Source of the DNA: an uncultured Lachnospiraceae bacterium
GTDB taxonomy: Bacteria > Bacillota > Clostridia > Lachnospirales > Lachnospiraceae
Direction of reading: 5' to 3'
DNA: 64,000 bases
Assembly (NCBI GenBank): GCA_910587935.1
Contig: CAJUNP010000001.1
Span: 186,001-250,000, forward strand
Shown here: one piece after another, positions 50,463 to 59,915 of the stretch
Layout of the letters: each line of letters starts with the position of its first letter
How positions within the stretch are numbered: position 1 is the stretch's first letter
Position numbers and translations under genes: made by a program
The notes under the pieces: generated by a model
Seen by the model: only the letters and a program-made list of their open reading frames with translations
What the model was told of the DNA's origin: nothing
The model's database searches: none

Positions 50463-52247
50463 ATGCAGGAGTTACAATACCCTTTTAACAGCGAATATAT
50501 TTTAAAAAAAGCAAAATCCATCAAACGTGCTCTTCAGGCAGAGAAGGTATCCCGCATTCCTAAAAAAATTGCGGTGCTGGGTGGAAGCACTACCCATGAT
50601 ATTATCAAAGTACTGGAGCTGTTTCTTTTGGATCAGGGGATTGCCCCTTCCTTTTATGAATCAGAGTATGCCAGATACTGGCAGGACGCCATGTTTGACA
50701 ATCAGGAGCTTAAGGAATTTGCGCCGGATTTGATCTATATCCATACCAGTAACCGCAATATAACCGAATATCCGACGGCGCTTTCCGATGAGAAAGCAAT
50801 CGAAGAGCTTTTAGACAGACAATACCGCCATTTTGAAATGATGTGGGAGAAGCTGGACGCCGACTGGCATTGTCCGGTGATTCAGAATAATTTCGAGTTT
50901 CCTTTTTACAGACTGTTAGGCAATCAGGACGGGGTGGATCATCATGGCAGGGTATGTTTTATTAACGGACTGAATCAGAAATTTTACGAATATGCGAGAA
51001 CCCATGACAATTTTTACATTAATGATATTCAATATTTATCTGCCTGTTACGGGCTGGACGCCTGGGCAGATCCGTTTTTCTGGCATATGTACAAATATTC
51101 CCTGTGTCTGCCGGCCATTCCCACACTGGCGCATAACGTAGCGGGAATTATCAAGTCCGTATACGGTAAAAATAAAAAGGCGCTGGCGCTGGATCTGGAT
51201 AACACTTTATGGGGCGGTGTCGTAGGGGACGACGGCGTGGAGAATCTGGAGATCGGACAGGAAACCTCTATGGGGCAGGTTTTCACGGAGTTTCAGGAAT
51301 ATATAAAAGCGCATAAGGATCTTGGCATTATGCTGAATGTAGTTTCCAAAAATGATGAGGAAAATGCGATTGCCGGTTTGAATCATCCGGACGGAATACT
51401 GCGGCCGGAGGACTTTATCGTTATAAAGGCAAACTGGGAACCCAAAAGCAGAAATCTTATGGAGATTGCCGCGGAACTGAATATCCTTCCCGAAAGTATT
51501 GTGTTTGTGGATGATAATCCGGCGGAACGTGAGATTATCCGCACGCAGGCGCCGGGTGCGGCCGTGCCGGAGCTTGACAGGCCGGAGCATTATATTCAGA
51601 TTCTGGATAAATCAGGTTTTTTTGAAGTGACCCGATTGTCGGAGGACGATAAAAAAAGAAACCGGATGTACAAAGCCGATCAGGAAAGAAAACGGCAGGA
51701 AGAAAGTTTTGGAAATTATGAAGACTACCTGAATTCCCTTCAGATGGTCGGTACAATCCGTCCATTTGAACCTCTTTATATGGCAAGGATTGCGCAGCTT
51801 ACCAATAAGAGCAATCAGTTTAATCTGACTACCAGGCGTTTTTCCCAGAGCGAAATCGAGTGTATAGCGGCGGATGCAGGATATCTGACTTTATACGGTA
51901 AATTAGAGGACAAGTTTGGGGACAATGGAGTTGTGACGATTGTCGTCGGAAGAATCGAAGAGCAGATTCTTCATATGGAATTATGGCTGATGAGCTGCCG
52001 TGTTTTAAAGCGGGATATGGAATTTGCCATGATGGACGAAGTGGTGGCGCGATGTGCTGAGAAAGGAATAACAAAGATCCGGGGTTATTATTATCCTACG
52101 GCGAAAAACGCCATGGTAAAAAATTTTTATGAACTGCAGGGATTTGAAAAGCTGTCCGAGGATGAAGAAGGGAACGCAGTATGGGAGCTTGAAATTCCGC
52201 AGGCGTATGAGAAAAAAAATCATGTAATTAAAGTTCGTAATGTATAG
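50463..52247 (+). CDS. FkbH-like HAD-IIIC protein
   Basis: A 594-residue protein of the FkbH family. Residues 35-235 are the SGNH-like N-terminal part (KIAVLGGSTTHDIIKVLE). Residues 238-385 are the HAD-IIIC domain with canonical LALDLDNTLWGGVVGDDG, VVSKNDEENA and VFVDDNPAEREII. Residues 410-580 are GNAT-like (IAQLTNKSNQFNLTTRRFS, MSCRVLKRDMEFAMM). FkbH enzymes take 1,3-bisphosphoglycerate, dephosphorylate it and load glyceryl on an acyl carrier protein, feeding glycerate or methoxymalonyl units. No acyl carrier protein lies in the window. The downstream genes are membrane and mannose genes, so a glyceryl decoration of a cell-surface glycan is possible. It ends in TAG. Confidence 0.9.
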   Translation: MQELQYPFNSEYILKKAKSIKRALQAEKVSRIPKKIAVLGGSTTHDIIKVLELFLLDQGIAPSFYESEYARYWQDAMFDNQELKEFAPDLIYIHTSNRNITEYPTALSDEKAIEELLDRQYRHFEMMWEKLDADWHCPVIQNNFEFPFYRLLGNQDGVDHHGRVCFINGLNQKFYEYARTHDNFYINDIQYLSACYGLDAWADPFFWHMYKYSLCLPAIPTLAHNVAGIIKSVYGKNKKALALDLDNTLWGGVVGDDGVENLEIGQETSMGQVFTEFQEYIKAHKDLGIMLNVVSKNDEENAIAGLNHPDGILRPEDFIVIKANWEPKSRNLMEIAAELNILPESIVFVDDNPAEREIIRTQAPGAAVPELDRPEHYIQILDKSGFFEVTRLSEDDKKRNRMYKADQERKRQEESFGNYEDYLNSLQMVGTIRPFEPLYMARIAQLTNKSNQFNLTTRRFSQSEIECIAADAGYLTLYGKLEDKFGDNGVVTIVVGRIEEQILHMELWLMSCRVLKRDMEFAMMDEVVARCAEKGITKIRGYYYPTAKNAMVKNFYELQGFEKLSEDEEGNAVWELEIPQAYEKKNHVIKVRNV

Positions 52248-52276
52248 ACGGTTTGGGTAGCGGCATGGAGATTAGA

Positions 52277-53872
52277 ATGAAAGCTTTTTGGGAAATAATC
52301 CATCGGATTGCAGAGAAAATTATAGAGATTGCAGTTTTTCTTTTGTTTGGATGTATTACCCTTTCAGGCGCTTTTTCTTCTGCCGTTTTAGAGGACGGAT
52401 ACGGACAAAAGCTGTTTTTTGTCAGGGATTCCCTGTTTTTAAACCTGCTTTTTTGCACAGTGTCCGGCATCCTCATACACTTTCTTGTAAAAATGATTTG
52501 TAAAGATCAGGAAAAACGCAGCCGGATACTGTTGGTTATTACGCTTTTGTATACATTTCTGTTAAGCCTGGGATGGGCGGCTGTAAGCAAATGCTTTCCT
52601 ACTGCGGATCAGGCAAGCGTCTATTATGGCGCCAAACATTTTGCGGCCGGTAATTTTTCTGAAATAACGGATAAATACAGTTACTTCTCCTGTTACCCCC
52701 ATCAGATGGGACTGGCCTTATTCTACGAAATTCTCCTTCGTCTGTTTCATACGGAAAGCTATCACCTTTTACAGGGTGTTAATGCCGTCTGCAATGTGAT
52801 TACGGTGTTGTCTTTATATGAGATTACCAGAATATTATTTCCCGGAAAAAAAGTATCCGTATATTTTCTTTTTTTGGTTCTTTTTTGTCTGCCTTTATTC
52901 TGGTATACACCGTTTGTGTACGGAGAACTTCCGTCTTTTGCATTTAGCTTTTTGGGGGTGTGGATGCTGCTTGCGGGAATCCAAAAAAAAGGAAAAGAAA
53001 GCCTGCCTTTTTTTGGGCTCAGCCTTCTTGCGCTTACGGGAGCCTCTGCGGTTCGGAAAAATACGCTGATTTTAGTAATTGCCGTCGTTTTGACCTTAAC
53101 GGTATATCTTTTTAAAGAACGAAAGCCGTTTTATCTGATCTATGTAATTTTGCTGGCGGTATTTTGCGGCGGAGCCATCTTACTTGCCGTACGGTATTAT
53201 GAAGATCGTTCCGGCAGTTCCTTAAATGACGGGGTGCCGGGAATCTCTCATCTGGTTATGGGACTACAGGAAGCCGAGTATGCGCCGGGATGGTACAACG
53301 GTTTTAATTTTGAAACATATGCCAATGCGGCGGATTATGATCAGAGGGAAGCGGTCCGTATCAGCAGGCAGGCTTTTAGGGAGCGTTTAAAAGCGTTTTC
53401 GGAAGATCCTGCTTATGCGTTTCGGTTCTTTTTCGACAAATTTCGTGCGGAGTGGCTGAACACGGGATACGCCTGTTATGATTCTACCGCGGGAAAATAT
53501 TACGAAAGGCATCCGGCCGTGGAAAGTCTTTACTCCGGCGCGGGCTTTTTCATAACACGTTTCTTTATGGATAAATATCAGTTTCTGATATATTTTACGG
53601 CATTGTTTTTTGTGGCCAGGAGATTGTTTGCGAAAAACCAAAAAAGGGATATGTTTTCCGGCGGGCTGTTACTTTATACGCTTCCGGCAGCGGTGCTGGG
53701 AGGCGCTCTTTTTTATCTGGCCTGGGAAGGAAGCGGACGTTATATTCTGCCGTATTTTGTTATGACCCTTCCCTATGCGGCAGCCGGCATGGACTTGCTG
53801 GACGCAGGAATCGATGTGATGTATAATAAAAAAAGCAAAAGAAAAACAGGTATGCAGGAGGTATACCAATGA
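52277..53872 (+). CDS. Polytopic membrane glycosyltransferase-like protein (GT-C type)
   Basis: A 531-residue integral membrane protein with about ten hydrophobic segments. Early segments are IIEIAVFLLFGCITL and LLVITLLYTFLLSLGWAA. Between segments lies an acidic loop, FPTADQASVYYGAKHF, near residue 100, as in GT-C transferases with an Asp in the first outer loop. GELPSFAFSFLGVWMLL and SAVRKNTLILVIAVVLTLTV follow, typical of the GT39/PMT-like group that uses polyprenyl-phosphate sugars. I chose the ATG at 52277 because GGAG lies 6 bases upstream; 52265 is a weaker alternative. It overlaps the next gene by 4 bases. Probably acts outside the cytoplasmic face. Confidence 0.75.
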   Translation: MKAFWEIIHRIAEKIIEIAVFLLFGCITLSGAFSSAVLEDGYGQKLFFVRDSLFLNLLFCTVSGILIHFLVKMICKDQEKRSRILLVITLLYTFLLSLGWAAVSKCFPTADQASVYYGAKHFAAGNFSEITDKYSYFSCYPHQMGLALFYEILLRLFHTESYHLLQGVNAVCNVITVLSLYEITRILFPGKKVSVYFLFLVLFCLPLFWYTPFVYGELPSFAFSFLGVWMLLAGIQKKGKESLPFFGLSLLALTGASAVRKNTLILVIAVVLTLTVYLFKERKPFYLIYVILLAVFCGGAILLAVRYYEDRSGSSLNDGVPGISHLVMGLQEAEYAPGWYNGFNFETYANAADYDQREAVRISRQAFRERLKAFSEDPAYAFRFFFDKFRAEWLNTGYACYDSTAGKYYERHPAVESLYSGAGFFITRFFMDKYQFLIYFTALFFVARRLFAKNQKRDMFSGGLLLYTLPAAVLGGALFYLAWEGSGRYILPYFVMTLPYAAAGMDLLDAGIDVMYNKKSKRKTGMQEVYQ

Positions 53873-55221
53873 AGATCGTATTACTTTCCGGCTGTTCGGG
53901 ATGGCGTCTCTGGCCTTTGTCCAATGAAGCGCGTTCCAAACAGTTTTTACAGCTGTTACAAAATGAAGACGGTGATTATGAGTCCATGATTCAGCGTATA
54001 TATCGTCAGATCTGCGAAGCCGGTATGGGAGAAGACGTATATGTGGTGACGGGGGGGGCGCAGGTGGATGCGATCCGCAGTCAGATCGGCTGGAAAGCGG
54101 GTATTATTGAAGAACCTTCAAGAAGAGATACATTTCCGGCGGTGGCAATGGCAGCGGCCTTTTTGGCTTATGAAAAATGTGTCTCCCGGGAAGAAACCGT
54201 ACTGGTGCTTCCGGTGGATACGTATGTTGATAACGAATACTTTGAAAAACTTTCCTGCCTGGATGAGACTCTTTTTCAAAATACGGCGGATATTTTACTG
54301 ATGGGAACCAAGCCTACGTATCCGTCCGCAAAATATGGTTATATTCTGCCGGGTGAAAAGCTTCCTGTCTCCGGAAACGGAGCAGGCTGCCTGAAAGTGC
54401 TTCGGTATGTGGAAAAGCCTTCGGAGGAAGAAGCAGGGGAACTGCTGAAGAGGGGCGCGTTGTGGAATACGGGAGTTTTTGCGTTCCGGCTGGGATTTTT
54501 GACGGAGCTGTTAAGAAAATATACGGATGCAAAAGATATGCAGGCTTTCCATGCAGACTTTGAAAAGCTTCCCATGAAAAGCTTCGATTATGAGATATTG
54601 GAGAATCATGTATATATGGCGGCGATACCTTATGCCGGAAAGTGGAAAGATCTGGGAACCTGGAATACGCTGACGGAAGAGATGTCGGAGGAAAATATCG
54701 GTTCCGCGAGGCAGGGGGAATCATGTGTGAATACCCATGTCATTAATGAGCTTTCCATTCCCGTGCTGGTACTGGGGGCTAAGGATATGGTAGTGGCGGC
54801 AAGCCCTGACGGGATTCTGGTGTCGGACAAACATAAAAGTTCTTTTATCAAACCATATGTACAGGAAATGAACATCCGTCCCATGTATGAAGAACGCCGA
54901 TGGGGAGAATATAAGGTATTGGATTATAATCAGTATGACGACGAGACGAAGTCTCTGACCAAGCATCTGATGATTCGGGCGGGAAAGTCTATCAGCTATC
55001 AGAAACATTATCACCGGGATGAGATCTGGACGATTGTGGACGGAGTGGGAGAACTGCTGATAGACGGTCATGTGCGCAATGTGCGCAGAGGAGATGTGGC
55101 ATATATTGTAAAGGGTCAGCTGCATGCCATGCGGGCGGTCAGCGATCTGCAGTTTATCGAGGTGCAGATCGGTGCGGAGCTTTCGGAAGACGATATTGAA
55201 CGGTTTGAATGGGAATGGTGA
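53869..55221 (+). CDS. manC: Mannose-1-phosphate guanylyltransferase (with C-terminal cupin)
   Basis: A 450-residue ManC/AlgA-type enzyme. The first 270 residues are the nucleotidyltransferase domain; the NTP loop reads VLLSGCSGWRLWPLSN, with Cys and Trp where the family usually has Gly and Thr. KQFLQLL, then IIEEPSRRDTFPAVAMAA and the metal site VLPVDTYVD follow. Residues 335-445 are a cupin: RRWGEYKVL, SYQKHYHRDEIWTIVDGVGELLIDG (in pieces) and ARRGDVAYI-like RRGDVAYIVKG, related to phosphomannose isomerase. It makes GDP-mannose, the donor or precursor for surface mannosylation. The altered loop is worth noting. It overlaps both neighbours. Confidence 0.88.
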   Translation: MKIVLLSGCSGWRLWPLSNEARSKQFLQLLQNEDGDYESMIQRIYRQICEAGMGEDVYVVTGGAQVDAIRSQIGWKAGIIEEPSRRDTFPAVAMAAAFLAYEKCVSREETVLVLPVDTYVDNEYFEKLSCLDETLFQNTADILLMGTKPTYPSAKYGYILPGEKLPVSGNGAGCLKVLRYVEKPSEEEAGELLKRGALWNTGVFAFRLGFLTELLRKYTDAKDMQAFHADFEKLPMKSFDYEILENHVYMAAIPYAGKWKDLGTWNTLTEEMSEENIGSARQGESCVNTHVINELSIPVLVLGAKDMVVAASPDGILVSDKHKSSFIKPYVQEMNIRPMYEERRWGEYKVLDYNQYDDETKSLTKHLMIRAGKSISYQKHYHRDEIWTIVDGVGELLIDGHVRNVRRGDVAYIVKGQLHAMRAVSDLQFIEVQIGAELSEDDIERFEWEW

Positions 55222-57002
55222 TGACTGGAAAAAAGAAACCATGGGATAATTTTACAATGTGTTTGGCCGCGGGACTGTGCCTGACAGGAATTTCGGTTTT
55301 GCTTTTCGCCGTGCTTGGAACCGACAGTGTTTTTGTGTATCACGATCAGATGGACGGAGAAGTGTTGTGCTATCTGTATCAGGCGAAATATCTTTTTAAA
55401 GACAGCCCGATTCCCGAATTTATGAACGGCGCCGGCAAGAACGCCCTGACGCCGCCGGCTCCGCTTTTTGTATTGTTATATAAAATTCTGACGCCTTTTG
55501 CCGCGTTTGTCACGACCTGGTATGTTTCCGCTCTGGTGGGATTTACCGGTATGTATCTATGGCTGGTGCGGCTGAAGATTACGCCGTTTGCAGGCTGTAT
55601 CTGCGGCGTTTTATTTGCGTACCTTCCGCTTTTGCCGGTTTATGGTCTGTCTATGTACGGTGTGCCCCTTGCGGCGTGGGCCTTGTGGAAGCTTGCTGAT
55701 ACGAGCGCAATGCAGGGACCCGGGAGAAAGCTGCGCTTTATGCAGGCAGGGTTATTGCTGCTGCTTGCGGCGTATGCCGCCGCCTCTTCTTTTGTGCTGT
55801 CCGGTTTTGTAGTTCTTGGCTTATCATTCTTGGCTTGGCTTGTTTTGAAGCCTGCCAGAAAAAGCAAGGCTTTTTTTTCCGGCTGTATGGTGCTGCTGAT
55901 AAGCTGGCTGCTCTGCAATCAGACGCTTTTTTCCCAGATTTTAGGCGTTAAGGGGGGCTATGTGACGCACAAAGAGGAGATGATAATAGCGGCAGAACCT
56001 TTTTTTGCGCGCCTTATACAGACATTTTTGCATGGTTTGGAGCATGCGCAGGCTTACCAGAGGTGGATTGTTTTATTGGCAGCCGGGATAATAACGGCCG
56101 GGATCTTAAAGAAAAAATGGAGGAACAGGGAATGGAAGCGAATGATCTGTTTTGTGGGAGCAGCGTTTGCAGCAGCCTTTCTTTGTGCGTTTTATACATG
56201 GGAACCGGTTGTGGCGGTCCGGCGGTCGATCGGCGGTCCGGCGGTCTGGTTTCAGCTTGACAGAATCTATTGGCTGTATCCTGCTTTATGGTATACGATT
56301 TTGGGACTTGCAGTTCAGTGGCTGTACGGAATTTGCAAGGTCACAGAGGGGAACGGCAAAAGAAAAAAGACTACGGTTTGGGCGAAAGGAATCATTGTTG
56401 CGGCACTTCTGGCTGCAGCAATTGATGCAGGAAGCGCAGGCGTCTGGAAAGATAACGTAAAAGCCGTTCTTGGAAGAGAAACCTCCGGTATCAGCTGGAA
56501 GGATTTTTATGCTGAGGATATTTACGCGCAGATTGAAGAATACCTGTATGAGACGACAGGACAGAAGCAGGAAGATTACCGGGTCGCATCCCTGGGCATT
56601 TGTCCGGCGGCGGCGTTATATAACGGTTTTTATTGTCTGGACGGGTATTCCAATAATTATCCGTTGGAATATAAACATGCGTTTCGGCAGATTATAAAAC
56701 CGGAGCTTGATAAAAGCCCGTATCTTACGGATTATTTTGACGGGTGGGGAAACAGATGTTATCTGTTCTCGGCACAGATCCCCGGTTATTATACAATAGA
56801 AAAAGGCGGTTTCTATTTCAGTGGTTTTGAAATGGACACGGAAGCTTTCGAGAGCCTTGGCGGAACTTATGTATTTTCGGCCGCCTACATTGAAAATGCG
56901 GAAAAGACGGGGTTGAAACTGCTCCGGGAGGAACCTTTTTCCAATGATGACAGCTATTATCAGATTTATGTATATGAATTAATGCGGAAAAACGGAGATT
57001 AA
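55221..57002 (+). CDS. DUF6044-type multi-pass membrane protein
   Basis: A 593-residue membrane protein with about ten hydrophobic stretches and a soluble C-terminal part (residues 440-590). The first outer loop reads VYHDQMDGEVLCYLYQAKY, followed by MNGAGKNALTPPAPLFVL. This is the pattern of the DUF6044 family found in clostridial and bacillar glycan loci. The acidic Asp in the first loop matches a GT-C-like active site, though the family is unassigned to my knowledge. I chose ATG 55221, which overlaps the manC stop (TGATG) and follows GGGA by 6 bases; earlier in-frame ATGs at 55209 and 55215 are possible. Confidence 0.75.
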   Translation: MTGKKKPWDNFTMCLAAGLCLTGISVLLFAVLGTDSVFVYHDQMDGEVLCYLYQAKYLFKDSPIPEFMNGAGKNALTPPAPLFVLLYKILTPFAAFVTTWYVSALVGFTGMYLWLVRLKITPFAGCICGVLFAYLPLLPVYGLSMYGVPLAAWALWKLADTSAMQGPGRKLRFMQAGLLLLLAAYAAASSFVLSGFVVLGLSFLAWLVLKPARKSKAFFSGCMVLLISWLLCNQTLFSQILGVKGGYVTHKEEMIIAAEPFFARLIQTFLHGLEHAQAYQRWIVLLAAGIITAGILKKKWRNREWKRMICFVGAAFAAAFLCAFYTWEPVVAVRRSIGGPAVWFQLDRIYWLYPALWYTILGLAVQWLYGICKVTEGNGKRKKTTVWAKGIIVAALLAAAIDAGSAGVWKDNVKAVLGRETSGISWKDFYAEDIYAQIEEYLYETTGQKQEDYRVASLGICPAAALYNGFYCLDGYSNNYPLEYKHAFRQIIKPELDKSPYLTDYFDGWGNRCYLFSAQIPGYYTIEKGGFYFSGFEMDTEAFESLGGTYVFSAAYIENAEKTGLKLLREEPFSNDDSYYQIYVYELMRKNGD

Positions 57003-57003
57003 A

Positions 57004-58836
57004 ATGAAAGAAAAATGCGGAATGAAAAAGCTGATATGGGTGATAGAAGCATATTTGGTCAGCTTTGCCTTTACGGTACGGTTTCAAAGACCGGAGCTTT
57101 CTTCGAATTTTGAAGAGACTGTTGATTACCTTCTGGCGGAGGCAGCGCATTTGCTGGGTGAATACAGTTTTCTCTCCGTACTTTTATTTATTCTGTCTTT
57201 GGGATTCTTAAAATATATGGAAAAGTTTGAAGGAAGCGTGAGGAAAGGGGCGGTGTTTCTCCCGGCGTTTTTTTCCTTTTGCATATATATGGGCAGAAGT
57301 TTTCAGGATACTAACAGCTGGGATTATTGCTTTGGAAGTGTTGTGAATTTTATCAAATTTGTGGCGGCATTTCTGGGGATGACGATATTTCTCCGGCATG
57401 CTTTGTTTTTGCTTCAGTATGTTTATGAACGCTTTGCGGGGAGTCCATGGCAGTGCAGGGGCAGCCGGTGGATTTTCGGAAAGTATTGTTTTCTGAAGGT
57501 ATTCCTTTTGCTTCTGTTGTTATGGATGCCGGTGTTGATTCTGAGTTTTCCGGGAAATTTGTGCTATGACGTGATCGGACAGATTGAACAGGTAATCGGG
57601 AGGGCTTCCTATTCGGTTCATCACCCTCTTCTGCATACGCTTCTGGCAGGAGGCTGTACGGAGCTTTTTTACCGGCTTACCGGAAGTTATTCCGTGGGGC
57701 TTTGGATTTATGTATTGCTGCAGGCATGTATGCTGGCGTCGGCTCTCGCGGGGACGGTCTGGTGGCTGTCCGGGCGGCGTTTTGCCAGAGGGGCGGTATC
57801 CCATCCGATCCTGCTCCTTATCCTGAGCGTTTATGTGTTTTCCCCGATGTATTCAAATATTGCGTCTACGGCGATTAAAGACGTTCCGTTTGCTGCGGCG
57901 TTTATCTGGTATGTAATTTTGCTTGCGGAGGTTCGGATTGATCCGGGACGGCTTAGGCAGAAGGGTTTTACGGCTGTCCTGCTGGCCGTGGAAATTCTAA
58001 TGAGTCTGCTGCGGAATAACGGCTTTTATGTGTTGTTTCTGACGGGAATTGTATTATGCGCAGTGTGGTGGAAGCAGTCCGGCAGAGGGGAACGGCTTCG
58101 GATTTTTTTGTTTCTGTTTCTGATTCCCGTACTGCTTTCCCGGATGACGGGAAATATTTTGGCAACGGGTCTTTCGGCGGAAAAGGGAAAAGCGGCGGAG
58201 ATGCTGTCCCTTCCTTTTCAGCAGACGGCGCGTTATCTGCAATTATACCGGCAGGAGATTACGGATGAAGAGAAACGGGCTATAGAAGCGGTTTTAAAAG
58301 ATGTGGATGAGGCGGCTGCGGCGTATGATCCGGATCTGGCAGATCCGGTTAAGAGTCTTTATTATGCCTGCGGGCAGGTATCGGGCCGGGAGATTTTGGG
58401 ATATCTGCGGGTTTGGTTTACGGAGTTTTTCAAACATCCCTGCGTTTATGCGGAAGCCTTTCTGGCGCATGTTTACGGCTGGTTTGATCCGCAGGTCAAT
58501 AATGCGCCCCGCTATGAGGCAGAATACGATTTGTTTGAAAAAACGGGGCTGTTTAAAACATCGGAGAAGGTACTTTTATTTTCCTATCGTCTGGCTGACC
58601 GGATTACCCCGTTAGGTCTGCTGCAGAACGTGGGGGCTTATACATGGGCAATGTTAGTTCTGTTTAGTTATACGCGCAGGAAAAATCAAAGTATGACGGC
58701 GCTTTTAACGCCGTTGCTGGTAAGTCTTCTGATTTGTCTGGCTTCGCCCTGTTTTTATCTCCATCCTCGTTATGCTTATCCATATATGTTTACCATTCCG
58801 TTTTTATACGGTCTGGCGGAAAGGAGCCGGGAATGA
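57004..58836 (+). CDS. DUF6020-type multi-pass membrane protein
   Basis: A 610-residue polytopic membrane protein. The diagnostic stretch LSFPGNLCYDVIGQIEQV, then YSVHHPLLHTLLAGG near residues 180-210, is that of the DUF6020 family: an Asp in the first long outer loop and a His-His-Pro-Leu motif, as in GT-C-type enzymes. STAIKDVPFAAAFIWYVI follows. It starts one base after the upstream stop (TAA then ATG), with ACGGAGATTAA as ribosome binding site. It probably moves a lipid-linked sugar outside the membrane. Confidence 0.78.
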   Translation: MKEKCGMKKLIWVIEAYLVSFAFTVRFQRPELSSNFEETVDYLLAEAAHLLGEYSFLSVLLFILSLGFLKYMEKFEGSVRKGAVFLPAFFSFCIYMGRSFQDTNSWDYCFGSVVNFIKFVAAFLGMTIFLRHALFLLQYVYERFAGSPWQCRGSRWIFGKYCFLKVFLLLLLLWMPVLILSFPGNLCYDVIGQIEQVIGRASYSVHHPLLHTLLAGGCTELFYRLTGSYSVGLWIYVLLQACMLASALAGTVWWLSGRRFARGAVSHPILLLILSVYVFSPMYSNIASTAIKDVPFAAAFIWYVILLAEVRIDPGRLRQKGFTAVLLAVEILMSLLRNNGFYVLFLTGIVLCAVWWKQSGRGERLRIFLFLFLIPVLLSRMTGNILATGLSAEKGKAAEMLSLPFQQTARYLQLYRQEITDEEKRAIEAVLKDVDEAAAAYDPDLADPVKSLYYACGQVSGREILGYLRVWFTEFFKHPCVYAEAFLAHVYGWFDPQVNNAPRYEAEYDLFEKTGLFKTSEKVLLFSYRLADRITPLGLLQNVGAYTWAMLVLFSYTRRKNQSMTALLTPLLVSLLICLASPCFYLHPRYAYPYMFTIPFLYGLAERSRE

Positions 58837-59903
58837 AACGGGAATTTACAAAAGAGGATACGCTCCTGGTAAAAGGAATGGCGGTTTTGTGCCTTTTGTT
58901 TTATCATTTGTTTGAGCATTATGAACGTGTAAGCGTCATGCAGGTAGATTACCGGCCTTTTTCCATAGACACGTTTCTTTTGCTGAGCGGTTTTGGTAAT
59001 ATTTGTGTGGCGGTATTTGCCTTTTTAAGCGCTTACGGGATTGTAAAGGGGATTATGGCGGCTGAGGAAAAGGCGGACATGCCGACGCCGATGCAGGCTC
59101 TTTATAAACAGGCGGTGGGGCGCTATCTGAAGCTGACGGCGCATTTTTCCGCAATGTTTATCAGTGTAAACATACTTTGGTTTTACAAATTTAATTATAT
59201 GGGATTGTATGGATACGGCTGGCAGGGAATTTTGTACGGTCTGGTGGATGCGCTGGGACTGGCTGGAACTTATAAAACGCCGACCATAAACCAGACATGG
59301 TGGTACATGGAACTGGCCATATTAATTATTTTTCTGACGCCTCTGCTTGACTATGCGGCAAAAAAGATGGGGAATTATATCATACTTTTAGGGGTTCTGC
59401 TTCCCGTTACACTGACTTTGAATCCGGATGTAAAACGGTATTATTTTGTGGTTCTTTTCGGGGTTGCCGCCGCAAGGGGAAGCTGGTTTGAGAAGCTGTT
59501 TGCTATAAAAATCTCCGGTGCAATACAGGGCATATGCGGTGTGCTGCTGCTTGCCGTGTGTGTGGTGGTTCGTCAGAATTATGTAATATACCATGAATTT
59601 GGGTATCTGGTGGATGCGCCGGTTGCACTGGTATTTTCATGGTTTGGAGCGGGCGTTTTGTCACGGCTTGCAGGAATCCGGAAAGCTTTATGCTGCCTGG
59701 GCAGACATTCCATGAATATCTATTTTGTGCATACTTTTTTCTATATGGCGATTTATCAGGAGTTTATCTATTCCTTCCGGTATGCGGGATTAATTTTTGC
59801 GGTGCTTCTTATCTGCAGTCTGGCGTATTCCATGGTTCTGGAGGGAATAAAAAAACGGATTGGTTTTAACAGGCTTCTGGCCTTTACGGGCAGGATGTTT
59901 TAG
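58833..59903 (+). CDS. Acyltransferase 3 family membrane protein
   Basis: A 356-residue polytopic protein of the acyltransferase-3 (OafA/OatA-like) group. LLVKGMAVLCLLFYHLFEHY near residues 10-30 carries the family's conserved histidine, here in YHLFEH. SAYGIVKGI and a later CLGRHSMNIYFVHTFFYM block fit too. Members transport an acyl group (often acetyl) through the membrane to sugars outside. I chose ATG 58833 because AAGGAG lies 7 bases upstream and the start overlaps the previous stop (ATGA). It ends in TAG; the next gene starts 13 bases later. Confidence 0.87.
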   Translation: MKREFTKEDTLLVKGMAVLCLLFYHLFEHYERVSVMQVDYRPFSIDTFLLLSGFGNICVAVFAFLSAYGIVKGIMAAEEKADMPTPMQALYKQAVGRYLKLTAHFSAMFISVNILWFYKFNYMGLYGYGWQGILYGLVDALGLAGTYKTPTINQTWWYMELAILIIFLTPLLDYAAKKMGNYIILLGVLLPVTLTLNPDVKRYYFVVLFGVAAARGSWFEKLFAIKISGAIQGICGVLLLAVCVVVRQNYVIYHEFGYLVDAPVALVFSWFGAGVLSRLAGIRKALCCLGRHSMNIYFVHTFFYMAIYQEFIYSFRYAGLIFAVLLICSLAYSMVLEGIKKRIGFNRLLAFTGRMF

Positions 59904-59915
59904 GAGGAAATAAAG

